The notes under the pieces were generated by a model. That model ran no database searches. It was not told the origin of the DNA and saw only the letters and a list, made by a program, of their open reading frames with translations. Position numbers and translations under genes: made by a program. From the NCBI RefSeq assembly GCF_000331535.1, contig NZ_AMZN01000015.1, forward strand, positions 124,001 through 188,000: a stretch of DNA of 64,000 bases. The letters run 5' to 3'. Within the stretch, counting starts at the first letter, position 1. The number at the start of each line of letters is the position of its first letter. Positions 1-7,967 of the stretch are shown piece after piece. This DNA comes from Fulvivirga imtechensis AK7. Its GTDB lineage: Bacteria; Bacteroidota; Bacteroidia; Cytophagales; Cyclobacteriaceae.

Positions 1-557
1 TAGCCGATATTTTAGCCCAAAGTGCCCAGCCCGTGGCCAATAGCCTTGAGGTTACCATCAAAAAGATCAATACCATTCTTGATAACCTTTCAGGAAATAG
101 TGATAAGATAAACAGGATGATGGATCGATTTGAGAAAACGCCCGTACTGCTTAATACCACTATTGTAGAAACTAAAAACAACCTGGAAGAAATAACGGCC
201 ACATTTAATAAAGTAGGAGAAGAATTGAATACTACGCTGAGGGCGGCCAGACCTGTTCTAAAGAATATGACTACTTTTTCGGATTCGCTAAAGGCTTTGG
301 AGCTGAATAAAACCATACGCGAGACTAATGAAGCTATAGCTAAACTACAGAATGCTATTGACCACTTTACGCAAAGCGAGGGTACTTTAGGGCGATTGCT
401 GAAAGACGATTCTCTTTATGTTAATATGAACAATGCTATTCTAAACCTTGACACCCTGTTAAATCATTTTGATCAGAATCCGAGGCATTTTTTCTCTCCG
501 TTAGGTAAAAGCCCCAAGAAGATAAGCAAAGAGAGGCAGAAGGCCGAGGACTATTAG
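1..557 (+). CDS. MlaD/MCE-family protein, C-terminal part (cut by window edge)
   Basis: The reading frame is open to the left edge, so the true start lies outside; the GTG at 33 is only an internal codon. The visible part of about 185 residues is almost all long amphipathic helix rich in Asn, Lys, Leu and Thr, followed by a segment with GTLGRLLKDDSLY and a basic tail. This fits the helical C-terminal region of MCE proteins, the periplasmic lipid-binding subunits of Mla-type ABC transporters, and the 'G-TLG-LL-D--LY' segment is typical of that family in Bacteroidota. The MCE domain itself is not visible, so the call rests on the C-terminal part. The gene is followed by about 200 bases without a gene. 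Confidence 0.75.
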   Translation, partial: ADILAQSAQPVANSLEVTIKKINTILDNLSGNSDKINRMMDRFEKTPVLLNTTIVETKNNLEEITATFNKVGEELNTTLRAARPVLKNMTTFSDSLKALELNKTIRETNEAIAKLQNAIDHFTQSEGTLGRLLKDDSLYVNMNNAILNLDTLLNHFDQNPRHFFSPLGKSPKKISKERQKAEDY

Positions 558-760
558 AAATCTGAAATCTGAAAGGAAATAGGAAAAGGGAGTGGCGGGA
601 TTGTTGCGAATTGCCTGTTTGGAATAATCTTTCACTTTTTGTTCAATTCAAACGTTTGCGCGTGCGATGTTTAAGTCAAAAAATGAAGTTGATAAGCTCC
701 GTTCAATTCTAATTTTCTGTTTACTTTAGAGGCTCTTAATCTTGAAGGCTTAATAATATA

Positions 761-2386
761 ATGGATATCGAATTCAATAAAAACGAAGATCATATCAAGC
801 AGTTGCTTTACCAACTCAAAACAAAAATCCAGAAAATAAAAAAGGGTGGTGGCGATAAGAAGATAGAGGCTCACCATAAAAAAGGCAAGCTTACTGCCAG
901 AGAGCGGATCGACTACCTTATAGACGAGGGAAGCGGGTTTCTTGAGGTAGGGGCACTGGCAGGTGAAGGAATGTACCATGATGTGGGCGGCTGTCCTTCC
1001 GGGGGAGTGGTAACAGGCATTGGATATGTACAGGGCCGCCAATGCATGATAGTGGCTAATGATGCCACAGTAAAAGCCGGAGCCTGGTTTCCGATCACTG
1101 CCAAAAAAAATCTTAGAGCGCAGGAAATAGCGATGGAAAACCGTTTGCCTATCATCTATCTTGTAGATAGCGCGGGAGTCTTTTTGCCTATGCAAAATGA
1201 AATATTCCCGGATAAAGATCACTTTGGCAGGCAGTTTAGAAATAATGCAAAAATGTCGGCCATGGGCATAGTCCAGATCGCGGCCATTATGGGAAGTTGT
1301 GTTGCCGGAGGGGCTTATCTGCCTATTATGTCTGACGAGGCTATGATCGTTGATAAAACGGGGTCTATATTTTTAGCAGGTTCTTATCTTGTGAAAGCAG
1401 CGATTGGTGAAGATATTGATAATGAGACGCTTGGAGGTGCAACAACGCATTGCGAAATTTCAGGTGTGACCGACAATAAGTTTGAAAGCGATGAGGCTTG
1501 CCTCGATTATATAAAATCTATTTTTAATAAGATAGGCCACGATGAAAAGGCTGGATTTGATCGCATAGCACCGGCAGAACCTAAGGAAAAGCCCGGAGAG
1601 ATATATGGTATTCTGCCGCATGACAGGGTGAAGCCTTATGACACTCTGGATATTATCAGACGGCTGGTGGATGGTTCTGAATTTGACGAATATAAACCTT
1701 TGTACGGCCAAACTATTGTTTGTGGCTATGGCCGGGTAGACGGATGGGCTGTTGGTATTGTTGCTAACCAGCGAAAAGTAGTGAAGTCGAAGAAAGGTGA
1801 GATGCAGATGGGAGGGGTGATCTATTCTGACTCAGCAGACAAGGCTGCACGTTTCATCATGAACTGTAACCAACGTAAAATACCCCTGGTATTCCTGCAG
1901 GATGTGAGCGGATTTATGGTGGGAAGTAAGGCGGAGCATGGAGGGATTATTAAGGACGGTGCTAAAATGGTGAATGCCATGGCGAATTCTACAGTGCCAA
2001 AGTTTACCTTTGTTATGGGTAACTCTTATGGAGCCGGTAACTATGCTATGTGTGGCAAAGCGTATGACCCCAGACTGATATACGCCTGGCCTACGGCACA
2101 GATAGCTGTTATGAGCGGTGCCTCGGCTGCAAAAACTTTGTTGCAGATAAAAGTGGCTACGCTTAAAGCCCAGGGTAAGGAAATAAGCAAGGAGGAGGAA
2201 GATCAGTTGCTCAAAGAGATTACCGATAAGTATAATGAAGAGCTAAGCCCTTACTATGCGGCCGCAAGACTTTGGGTGGACGGCATAATCGATCCGCTGG
2301 AAACCAGGAAGGTGATCTCTATGGGTATTGAAGCAGCCAACAATGCTCCGGTAGAGAAATTTAATGTGGGGGTGATACAAACGTGA
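761..2386 (+). CDS. Acyl-CoA carboxylase carboxyltransferase (beta) subunit, methylcrotonyl-CoA type
   Basis: A 541-residue cytosolic protein of normal length for the biotin-dependent acyl-CoA carboxylase beta subunit, which moves the carboxyl group from carboxybiotin to an acyl-CoA. The N-terminal half carries KLTARERIDYLID and the acyl-CoA pocket segment LVDSAGVFLPMQ, then FPDKDHFGR and MGSCVAGGAYLP. The C-terminal half has GGVIYSDSADKAARF, FLQDVSGFMVG and GNSYGAGNYAMCGKAYDP. The DxxGVFLP/FPDxDHFGR pattern resembles methylcrotonyl-CoA carboxylase beta subunits (leucine breakdown) more than propionyl-CoA ones, though geranyl- or other acyl-CoA substrates remain possible. No biotin-carrying alpha subunit is encoded nearby, so its partner must be elsewhere. 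Confidence 0.92.
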   Translation: MDIEFNKNEDHIKQLLYQLKTKIQKIKKGGGDKKIEAHHKKGKLTARERIDYLIDEGSGFLEVGALAGEGMYHDVGGCPSGGVVTGIGYVQGRQCMIVANDATVKAGAWFPITAKKNLRAQEIAMENRLPIIYLVDSAGVFLPMQNEIFPDKDHFGRQFRNNAKMSAMGIVQIAAIMGSCVAGGAYLPIMSDEAMIVDKTGSIFLAGSYLVKAAIGEDIDNETLGGATTHCEISGVTDNKFESDEACLDYIKSIFNKIGHDEKAGFDRIAPAEPKEKPGEIYGILPHDRVKPYDTLDIIRRLVDGSEFDEYKPLYGQTIVCGYGRVDGWAVGIVANQRKVVKSKKGEMQMGGVIYSDSADKAARFIMNCNQRKIPLVFLQDVSGFMVGSKAEHGGIIKDGAKMVNAMANSTVPKFTFVMGNSYGAGNYAMCGKAYDPRLIYAWPTAQIAVMSGASAAKTLLQIKVATLKAQGKEISKEEEDQLLKEITDKYNEELSPYYAAARLWVDGIIDPLETRKVISMGIEAANNAPVEKFNVGVIQT

Positions 2387-2458
2387 GAGATGTTGAATGG
2401 GAGAATGATGGAATGATGGAATGAGGAAAGTAGATATTAAAATCCTTAATTAGATACT

Positions 2459-2671
2459 ATGAAAACGTATAGCAAAAGTGACAAAGTAGAATTTGTAGAG
2501 AAGCTTAAAAAAAGAACAAAACAAATAGGGTTGGATGCTATTGCGCTTTTTAGAGGATTACCTAGAGCAGAGGAAGCTAGGATAGTCGGTAAGCAATTTT
2601 TAAGGTCATCTCTTTCAGTTGGGGCCAATTATAGGGCTGTGTGCAGGGCAAGATCTAAGGCCGAGCGATAA
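2459..2671 (+). pseudogene. Truncated four-helix-bundle protein (23S rRNA IVP / TIGR02436 family)
   Basis: The 70 residues match the first half of the four-helix-bundle family related to proteins encoded in 23S rRNA intervening sequences. Visible marks are ALFRGLPRAEEARIVGKQFLRSS and LSVGANYRAVCRARSKAE, where intact members continue for two more helices to about 115-125 residues. Here a stop follows directly after the SKAE motif, so helices 3 and 4 are missing. The sequence after the stop is a short tandem repeat of 'attcagtc', suggesting that the 3' part was lost or replaced. The family is often found as stray intergenic copies in Bacteroidota, and its function is not firmly known. Confidence 0.7.
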
Positions 2672-2713
2672 GAGCAATTATTCAGTCATTCAGTCATTCA
2701 TTAATTTTAGTTA

Positions 2714-3574
2714 ATGCAGGAAAACGAAATAAAAGCGCTGGTTTCTTTACTCGATGATGAGGATGCGCAGATCATTGCTCATGTGGAGGAGAAGATCATT
2801 TCACTCGGTGAGGAAGTGATCCCTTTTTTGGAGACCGAATGGGAGAGCAATCTTAACCCCATGGTACAGGAAAGGATAGAGGACCTGATCCATATTTTGC
2901 AGTTTGATCTCCTGAAAAGCAGGCTATCAGCATGGTTTGAGCAAGAAGAAGGAGACTTGCTGGAGGGTATGTGGCTGGTGGCAACATATCAGTATCCTGA
3001 CCTGGAGCTGCAAAAACTACGACAAGACCTGGAGCAGATCTATTACGATGCATGGTTGGAGTTTAAGCCTGAGGCTCATCCTTATGATCAGGTGAAACTG
3101 TTAAATAGCGTGCTTTTCAGTAAGCTGAAATTTGGTGCCAACACCAAAAATTTTCATTCTCCGGGCAACTCCATGATCAATGTAGTGCTGGAGACAAAAA
3201 AGGGCAACCCCATTTCCCTTTGTGTGCTTTACATGTTGGTGGCTCAGAAGTTGAAAATGCCTGTTTTTGGAGTGAACCTACCAAATCTATTTATACTTAC
3301 CTACAAAGGTGAAAACGAGAATTTTCCCCAGTTTTATATCAATGCCTTCAATCGCGGACTGATCTTCTCCAAGGAAGATATTGATAACTACATCGCGGAG
3401 CTTCGCATACATCCGCAAAGCTCTTACTACCAACCTTGCGACCACAAAGAAATCGTTCTCAGGTCACTGCGAAATCTCGTGAATTCATTTGAAAAAATTG
3501 GGGATCACGCCAAATCTGAGGAGGTGAAGACGCTTTTACATGCGGTTTTGAAAGGTAAGGATATCGGTATTTAG
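2714..3574 (+). CDS. SirB1-like transglutaminase-related protein
   Basis: A 286-residue soluble protein of the SirB1 N-terminal / transglutaminase-like family. An alpha-helical HEAT-like N-terminal part (residues 1-95) is followed by the family core with LLNSVLFSKLKFGANTKNF and the diagnostic segment KKGNPISLCVLYMLVAQKL, containing the Cys of the transglutaminase fold. It continues with LPNLFILTYKG and YINAFNRGLIFS. A tetratricopeptide-like helical end follows. The biochemical role of the family is not established. It stands alone, with a lipoprotein gene running towards it from the right. Confidence 0.8.
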   Translation: MQENEIKALVSLLDDEDAQIIAHVEEKIISLGEEVIPFLETEWESNLNPMVQERIEDLIHILQFDLLKSRLSAWFEQEEGDLLEGMWLVATYQYPDLELQKLRQDLEQIYYDAWLEFKPEAHPYDQVKLLNSVLFSKLKFGANTKNFHSPGNSMINVVLETKKGNPISLCVLYMLVAQKLKMPVFGVNLPNLFILTYKGENENFPQFYINAFNRGLIFSKEDIDNYIAELRIHPQSSYYQPCDHKEIVLRSLRNLVNSFEKIGDHAKSEEVKTLLHAVLKGKDIGI

Positions 3575-3690
3575 TGCTGGCTTGATAGTTGGTTCTTTGG
3601 TGCGTAACAAAGGCTGAGCAATGTCTGATCGATAAACGATACTGTATCGATAAATTGCAGACGCATTGTGGGCTTATGGCTCACGGCCGT

Positions 3691-4353
3691 CTACTTGATT
3701 ATGCGCTTATTTTCATAAGTTATCATCAGTCCAATTTGATAGTGAAAATTGATGGCAATAATCAATCTTGTCAAGCTGTTGTCAAGTTCCTCTTCAGATA
3801 AGTTCTCGTAAAGTGCTTGGGCAACCAGTCCAGGACTTATGTCAATACCTGCCTTAACAACGTCCATGTAGTCATTCATGGCTTTGCTTTCAATGCTTTT
3901 GCTTAGACAATTAACATATTTGCCAGCGGGATCAATGACAATTGGGTCATAGGCTTCCTGTTGTCGAACTTTTCCGTTCACAACAGTTGGTGGTACTTCA
4001 ATAATGGACTCCTCATCGAAATTTGAAGTTTTAACCCATGTTCTTTTGTAAAATTCAGAATTGCGAAACCTGTTCATATCCTGTTTAAAGGCAGGATACC
4101 TAAAGAAGTTCTTTGGCAAGTCCCCAGTTGACAGGTCCTTCAAGTATCTCTTATAGGATTCTGTTGAACTCAGTTCGTAAGTTTCCTTGATATGACTTTC
4201 AAACTTATCTGCCAAAGAGTTCAGAAGTTCGATATCGTTCAGATTTAAACAGCCGTCAAGCTTGTTGGCATATTTGGCAGTTGGTTGAGATTGACAACTT
4301 GAAATAGTCACTAGTAGAATGATGATATACAATATTCGCATGGTTGACTTCAT
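3691..4353 (-). CDS. Hypothetical lipoprotein
   Basis: A 220-residue protein with a hydrophobic N-terminus and a lipobox (TISSC, Cys at about residue 20), so it is probably a lipid-anchored envelope protein. The start may be Met1 or Met5; both leave the signal intact. The rest is hydrophilic and largely helical, with EVPPTVVNGKVRQQEAYDPIV in the middle. I do not recognise a family. It is convergent with the SirB1-like gene. The 116 bases between them hold a small perfect palindrome (3637-3649) but no strong terminator. Confidence 0.65.
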   Translation of the reverse strand: MKSTMRILYIIILLVTISSCQSQPTAKYANKLDGCLNLNDIELLNSLADKFESHIKETYELSSTESYKRYLKDLSTGDLPKNFFRYPAFKQDMNRFRNSEFYKRTWVKTSNFDEESIIEVPPTVVNGKVRQQEAYDPIVIDPAGKYVNCLSKSIESKAMNDYMDVVKAGIDISPGLVAQALYENLSEEELDNSLTRLIIAINFHYQIGLMITYENKRIIK

Positions 4354-4564
4354 TTATTATGGTTTTGCGGATAACTGGTGAATAACCCCATTACCATTAC
4401 CTTTCAAATTAAACGATTTATTTAAATCTCGCAACAAATTGGTGGCTCATACATATAGGAAGAAATCTCCTCATGGATTCTTGCAAAGGAAATTATAAGC
4501 GGTCGGAAAATATGAGTGAATGTTTAGGGTTGATAGAGCCTGACCTAACCCCTTTTGCTTTTTT

Positions 4565-4582
4565 ATATACCAATCGGTATAT
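4565..4582. promoter_or_regulatory. TetR-type operator in front of the tetR gene
   Basis: An inverted repeat ATATACC-N4-GGTATAT lies 8 bases before the preferred start codon of the TetR gene at 4591. The same 18 bases, in reverse complement, occur at 5196-5213 in front of the thiolase gene. This is the typical layout of an autoregulated TetR repressor controlling its neighbour; binding is inferred. Confidence 0.8.
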
Positions 4583-4590
4583 TTGTGGAA

Positions 4591-5178
4591 ATGATACGAA
4601 ATCCGGAAACCAGACAGCTCATTATAGAAAAAACTGCAGAGATATTCAACAAGCAGGGGTATGCCGGTACGCATTTGTCGGACCTCACTAAAGCGACAGG
4701 CCTGACCAAGGGCAGCATTTATGGGAATTTTGAAAATAAGCAGGAAGTGGCTGTGGCCGTGTTCAGGTACAACTATGAAAGGTTGAGGAATGAGATCAGG
4801 GCATCTCTGCAAAAGCATGCGCATCCGATTGATAAGCTGGCGGCATTAATTGACTACTACTTACACAACTTTGAATTGCTGTTCGAGAATGGAGGATGCC
4901 CCCTTATCAACACCGGGGCTGATGCCGATGATACTAACCAGGAACTGAAAAAGGAGGTGACTGAAAGTATCCTGCAGTGGAAAAACGCTTTGATCAGGTT
5001 GATTGGCTATGGCATTGGAAAAGGGGAGATAAAGCCAGTAAATGCTGAGGCGCTGGCATTCAGGATCATCGCCACCATCCAGGGGAGTGTCTTTCTGGCA
5101 AAAACACTGGGCGACATCCAAGGACTGAATGAAAACCTGAAAACACTAAAAAAAGAAATACTGGACTTGAAGTTATAA
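4591..5178 (+). CDS. TetR/AcrR-family transcriptional regulator
   Basis: A protein of about 195 residues with an N-terminal TetR helix-turn-helix (TRQLIIEKTAEIFNKQGYAG, then DLTKATGLTKGSIYGNFENK) and a C-terminal ligand-binding helical domain with ENGGCPLINTGADADDTN, as in the AcuR/YcdC-like group. A longer frame from a TTG at 4555 is open, but it would run through the operator, so ATG 4591 is the better start. The gene lies between two identical operators and directly before thiolase and thioesterase genes. It therefore probably represses itself and that acyl-CoA unit, relieved by an unknown ligand, perhaps an acyl-CoA. Confidence 0.88.
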   Translation: MIRNPETRQLIIEKTAEIFNKQGYAGTHLSDLTKATGLTKGSIYGNFENKQEVAVAVFRYNYERLRNEIRASLQKHAHPIDKLAALIDYYLHNFELLFENGGCPLINTGADADDTNQELKKEVTESILQWKNALIRLIGYGIGKGEIKPVNAEALAFRIIATIQGSVFLAKTLGDIQGLNENLKTLKKEILDLKL

Positions 5179-5195
5179 AAATTTTTTGTCTGCTC

Positions 5196-5213
5196 ATATA
5201 CCGATTGGTATAT
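5196..5213. promoter_or_regulatory. TetR-type operator in front of the thiolase gene
   Basis: The inverted repeat ATATACC-GATT-GGTATAT is the exact reverse complement of the site at 4565-4582. It lies 23 bases before the thiolase start codon, where a bound repressor would block transcription of the thiolase-thioesterase pair. Confidence 0.8.
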
Positions 5214-5236
5214 GAGGTTAAATCAAACATCTCAAT

Positions 5237-6403
5237 ATGCAGAAAGTATATATCATTTCAGCTAAAAGAACCGCGGTTGGCGGTTTTCTTGGCAAATTAG
5301 CCCATATCAACGCGATAGAGCTGGGCAGTACAACGATAAAGGCTGTTATCGCTGATGCCGGAATAGAAGCCAGCACCATCAATAGCGTGTATATGGGAAA
5401 TGTTATTTCCGCTAACCTGGGGCAGTCTCCGGCACGGCAGGCGGCCATCGGGGCAGGAATACCTGTCAACGTTGATGCCACCACGGTAAACAAAGTTTGT
5501 TCGTCAGGACTGAAGGCCATCACCCTGGGCGCTCAACAAATTCAGTTGGGTTTGGAGGACCTGGTGATAGCCGGAGGAATGGAAAGCATGAGCAATGCTC
5601 CGTTTTATGCCGACATACGAAAAGGCAACAAGTATGGACATGCTCAGTTGACCGACAGCCTGCTAAAAGATGGACTTTCCGATGCTTATCACGGTTACCA
5701 TATGGGAAATGCAGCAGAAACTACTGTCAGGAAATATAAAATAACGCGGGAAGCCCAGGATGAATACACCATCAACTCATACGAGAGGGCACAGCGTGCT
5801 ATCAAATTCGGAAAATTTGAGCAGGAAATTATTGCTGTTCCTGCCTATAAGTCCGGGGAGCTGATTGCTGAAGATGAAGATGTCAGCAAGCTTGTCAGGG
5901 ATAAGGTGTCGAAGCTGCAGCCAGCTTTTGAAGAAGGTGGGACTATTACCGCAGCCAGCGCCAGCAACCTGAACGATGGGGCTTCGGCAGTGCTCTTGGC
6001 CTCTGAAAAAGCAGTGGAGAAATATGGTTTAAAACCAATAGCCGGTATACTTGATTATGCCGATGCTGCCCAGGTGTCTGATAGCTTCTCAACATCTCCC
6101 TCGGTAGCCATTCAGGCCATTTTGAAGCGCTCCCGTTTGGCCATAGACAGCATTGATTTCCTGGAGTTGAACGAGGCGTATGCTTCCGTTATCCTGGCCA
6201 ATCAGAAAATCCTTGGGTTTGACCTTGAAAAGGTAAATGTATATGGTGGCGCTGTGGCGCTCGGACATCCGATAGGTGCTTCAGGAGCGCGTATCGCCAC
6301 TACCTTGCTATCGGTACTGCACCAGGAAAATGGCACGTTGGGCCTTGCAGCCATATGCAATGGTGGTGGTGGCGCTACGGCATTACTCGTTGAAAAAATC
6401 TAA
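5237..6403 (+). CDS. Thiolase (acetyl-CoA C-acyltransferase)
   Basis: A 388-residue thiolase, normal length for the family. The acylated nucleophile is Cys88 in NKVCSSGLKA. The C-terminal catalytic His lies in GGAVALGHPIGASGAR and the second Cys in AICNGGGGATALLVE. NEAYASV matches the usual NEAFA motif with Tyr in place of Phe. It either condenses two acetyl-CoA or cleaves 3-ketoacyl-CoA. Its place behind a TetR repressor and before a hotdog thioesterase (6-base gap) suggests an inducible fatty-acid or aromatic-acid degradation role. The repressor site at 5196-5213 probably controls it. Confidence 0.93.
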   Translation: MQKVYIISAKRTAVGGFLGKLAHINAIELGSTTIKAVIADAGIEASTINSVYMGNVISANLGQSPARQAAIGAGIPVNVDATTVNKVCSSGLKAITLGAQQIQLGLEDLVIAGGMESMSNAPFYADIRKGNKYGHAQLTDSLLKDGLSDAYHGYHMGNAAETTVRKYKITREAQDEYTINSYERAQRAIKFGKFEQEIIAVPAYKSGELIAEDEDVSKLVRDKVSKLQPAFEEGGTITAASASNLNDGASAVLLASEKAVEKYGLKPIAGILDYADAAQVSDSFSTSPSVAIQAILKRSRLAIDSIDFLELNEAYASVILANQKILGFDLEKVNVYGGAVALGHPIGASGARIATTLLSVLHQENGTLGLAAICNGGGGATALLVEKI

Positions 6404-6409
6404 AAAGAC

Positions 6410-6874
6410 ATGGAACAAGAAACAATAACTGAAAATAAAGCCCTCACATTTTTAAAAAAACAGGTGGGAAGGCATGCAGAACAGTCTCCTTCACCGCTTA
6501 TGCGTTGGCTAAATCCCGTTATGCTCTCGGTGCAGGAAGGAGAGGTGGAATTTGAGTACGAAGTGAGACCGGAAATGACCAACCCGATCGGTATTTTACA
6601 CGGAGGGATAACCGCAGCCATCATTGACGATGCCATAGGGTGCGCTGTTTTTTCTTTCGGAGAAAAGCATTTCTACAGCACCATCAACAACACCATCGAC
6701 TACTTTGGAGCGGCTCAGTTGGGCGAAAAAATTATAGCTAAAACCAGGATTATCAAAAAAGGCAAGCAACTGATCAATGCGGAATGCGAGGTGTGGAGTA
6801 CGCGTACCAACAGGATGATCGCAAAGGGAGCATCAAATCTGCTGAAGACGCAAGTAGAAAAGCAAGCATTTTAG
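6410..6874 (+). CDS. PaaI-like hotdog-fold thioesterase
   Basis: A 154-residue single hotdog-domain protein. The family signature is clear: NPIGILHGGITAAIIDDAIG, with the catalytic-loop HGG at residues 64-66 and acidic residues at 73-74. It probably hydrolyses acyl-CoA thioesters in the cytosol. It starts 6 bases after the thiolase stop and is almost certainly co-transcribed with it, so both are likely controlled by the neighbouring TetR protein. The exact acyl substrate cannot be read from sequence. Confidence 0.88.
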   Translation: MEQETITENKALTFLKKQVGRHAEQSPSPLMRWLNPVMLSVQEGEVEFEYEVRPEMTNPIGILHGGITAAIIDDAIGCAVFSFGEKHFYSTINNTIDYFGAAQLGEKIIAKTRIIKKGKQLINAECEVWSTRTNRMIAKGASNLLKTQVEKQAF

Positions 6875-7281
6875 TTACCTGTAGGAACAATAAATATACA
6901 TCTAGCTCATCCTGAAAAGCTACTTTAGGGGCATTTCCATCGCCTTGGTTCTTACTTTTTTCCTTGATGAAAAAAGTAAGCAAAAAAATCAAGGCTGTGA
7001 GTAAATAACTAAATTTCAATGCCTTCTACGTACAAATCACAAACTCGCTGCGCTCAAACAGTGTGATTTATCAAGTATCGTGTGGCATTGAAATTCTTAA
7101 CGTCATTTACTCAAGGCCGTTTTTCAAATCAAAAACATGAGAAAATTCCACTAATTTAAAAGGCTGCCGAGGCAAGGGGAAACTAAAAATTACTTCTCCG
7201 CGTACCTCGGCGTCCTCTGCGGTTAAACCTCACTTTACTAGCGCGATCTCACAAACGGATTGCATAATCCCCAACAAAATC
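6875..7281. repeat. Gene-free stretch with hairpin and long imperfect palindrome
   Basis: No gene is seen between the thioesterase and the sigma factor. At 6951-6980 there is a perfect 12-bp hairpin (CTTACTTTTTTC, loop cttgat), enclosed by the outer arms GCCTTGGTT / AATCAAGGC. It is followed by a much longer imperfect palindrome from about 6994 to 7120, whose arms include AATTTCAATGCC and GGCATTGAAATT with an inner pair AAATCACA / TGTGATTT. A GC-richer segment near 7195-7230 (tacctcggcgtcctctgcgg) resembles intergenic filler common in Bacteroidota. The first hairpin may serve as the terminator of the thiolase operon. Confidence 0.6.
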
Positions 7282-7289
7282 TAAATTTG
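7260..7289 (+). promoter_or_regulatory. Bacteroidota-type promoter for the ECF sigma gene
   Basis: TTG at 7260-7262 and TAAATTTG at 7282-7289, separated by 19 bases, fit the known Bacteroidota promoter pattern (-33 TTTG, -7 TAnnTTTG). Transcription would start near 7296, about 22 bases before the TTG start codon. The -33 box is only a partial match. Confidence 0.5.
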
Positions 7290-7317
7290 TTTTGCAACCA
7301 TCAGAAAAATACCACCA

Positions 7318-7923
7318 TTGGATCACTCCGATAATATTGCACAACAAATCCGCTTTGGCGATGAGCAGGCTTTTGAACAGGTGTTCAGGGCTAACTATGC
7401 TGGTATGTGTGGCTATGCAATGAAATACATCGAGGAGATCGAGCAGGCAGAGGAGGTGGTGCAGGAGGTCTTTCTCAACTATTGGGATAAAAGAGCAACT
7501 TTGGATGTGACGGGATCGCTCGAGGCGTACCTTTACCGGGCGGTTCGGAATTCGTGCCTCAATTATCTAAAACACCAGAAAGTAAAAAGGCAGTATGCTC
7601 TTGTGCAAACCGAGGTGCTAAAGGCTGAGGAAAACCAAAGCCAGGATAAGGTCATAGAATTGGAACTACAGCAAAGAATAGATGATTGCATAGCGCAGTT
7701 GCCGCCTGAGCGAAGGAAAATATTCAAGCTGAGCAGGGAAGAGGGATTGAAGTATAAGGAAATAGCGGATGAGTTGGGGCTTTCGGTGAAAACGGTGGAG
7801 GCCCAGATGGGCAAAGCATTGAAATTTCTCAGAGAGCACCTAATGGAATATTTGCCGGTGCTGATCATGCTGGCGTATGCCAAGACAATGGTTTTACAAT
7901 GGATCACATATTTATTTTTATGA
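7318..7923 (+). CDS. ECF sigma factor, FecI-like
   Basis: A 201-residue RNA polymerase sigma-70 factor of the ECF class. Region 2 covers about residues 20-90 (FRANYAGMCGYAMKYIEE, then AEEVVQEVFLNYWDKR) and region 4 about 120-175 (LPPERRKIFKLSREEGLKYKEIADELGLSVKTVEAQMGKAL). No ATG is available before the conserved N-terminus, so the start is TTG. The C-terminal 25 residues are strongly hydrophobic (LPVLIMLAYAKTMVLQWITYLFL), which is unusual for a sigma factor but seen in Bacteroidota FecI proteins. It leads a sigma/FecR/STN/TonB-receptor cluster and probably activates it. Confidence 0.9.
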   Translation: MDHSDNIAQQIRFGDEQAFEQVFRANYAGMCGYAMKYIEEIEQAEEVVQEVFLNYWDKRATLDVTGSLEAYLYRAVRNSCLNYLKHQKVKRQYALVQTEVLKAEENQSQDKVIELELQQRIDDCIAQLPPERRKIFKLSREEGLKYKEIADELGLSVKTVEAQMGKALKFLREHLMEYLPVLIMLAYAKTMVLQWITYLFL

Positions 7924-7967
7924 GGAGTAAGGTTAAAACAGGTTGAAGTTGTCTGATACTATATATA

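Noticed and set aside
671-1222. Long minus-strand frame over the carboxylase start
   Set aside because: It runs opposite to the clear carboxylase beta subunit and its translation shows no family motif; a shadow of the real gene.
3589-3801. Small plus-strand frame after the SirB1-like gene
   Set aside because: It crosses into the end of the lipoprotein gene on the other strand and shows no motif or ribosome binding site.
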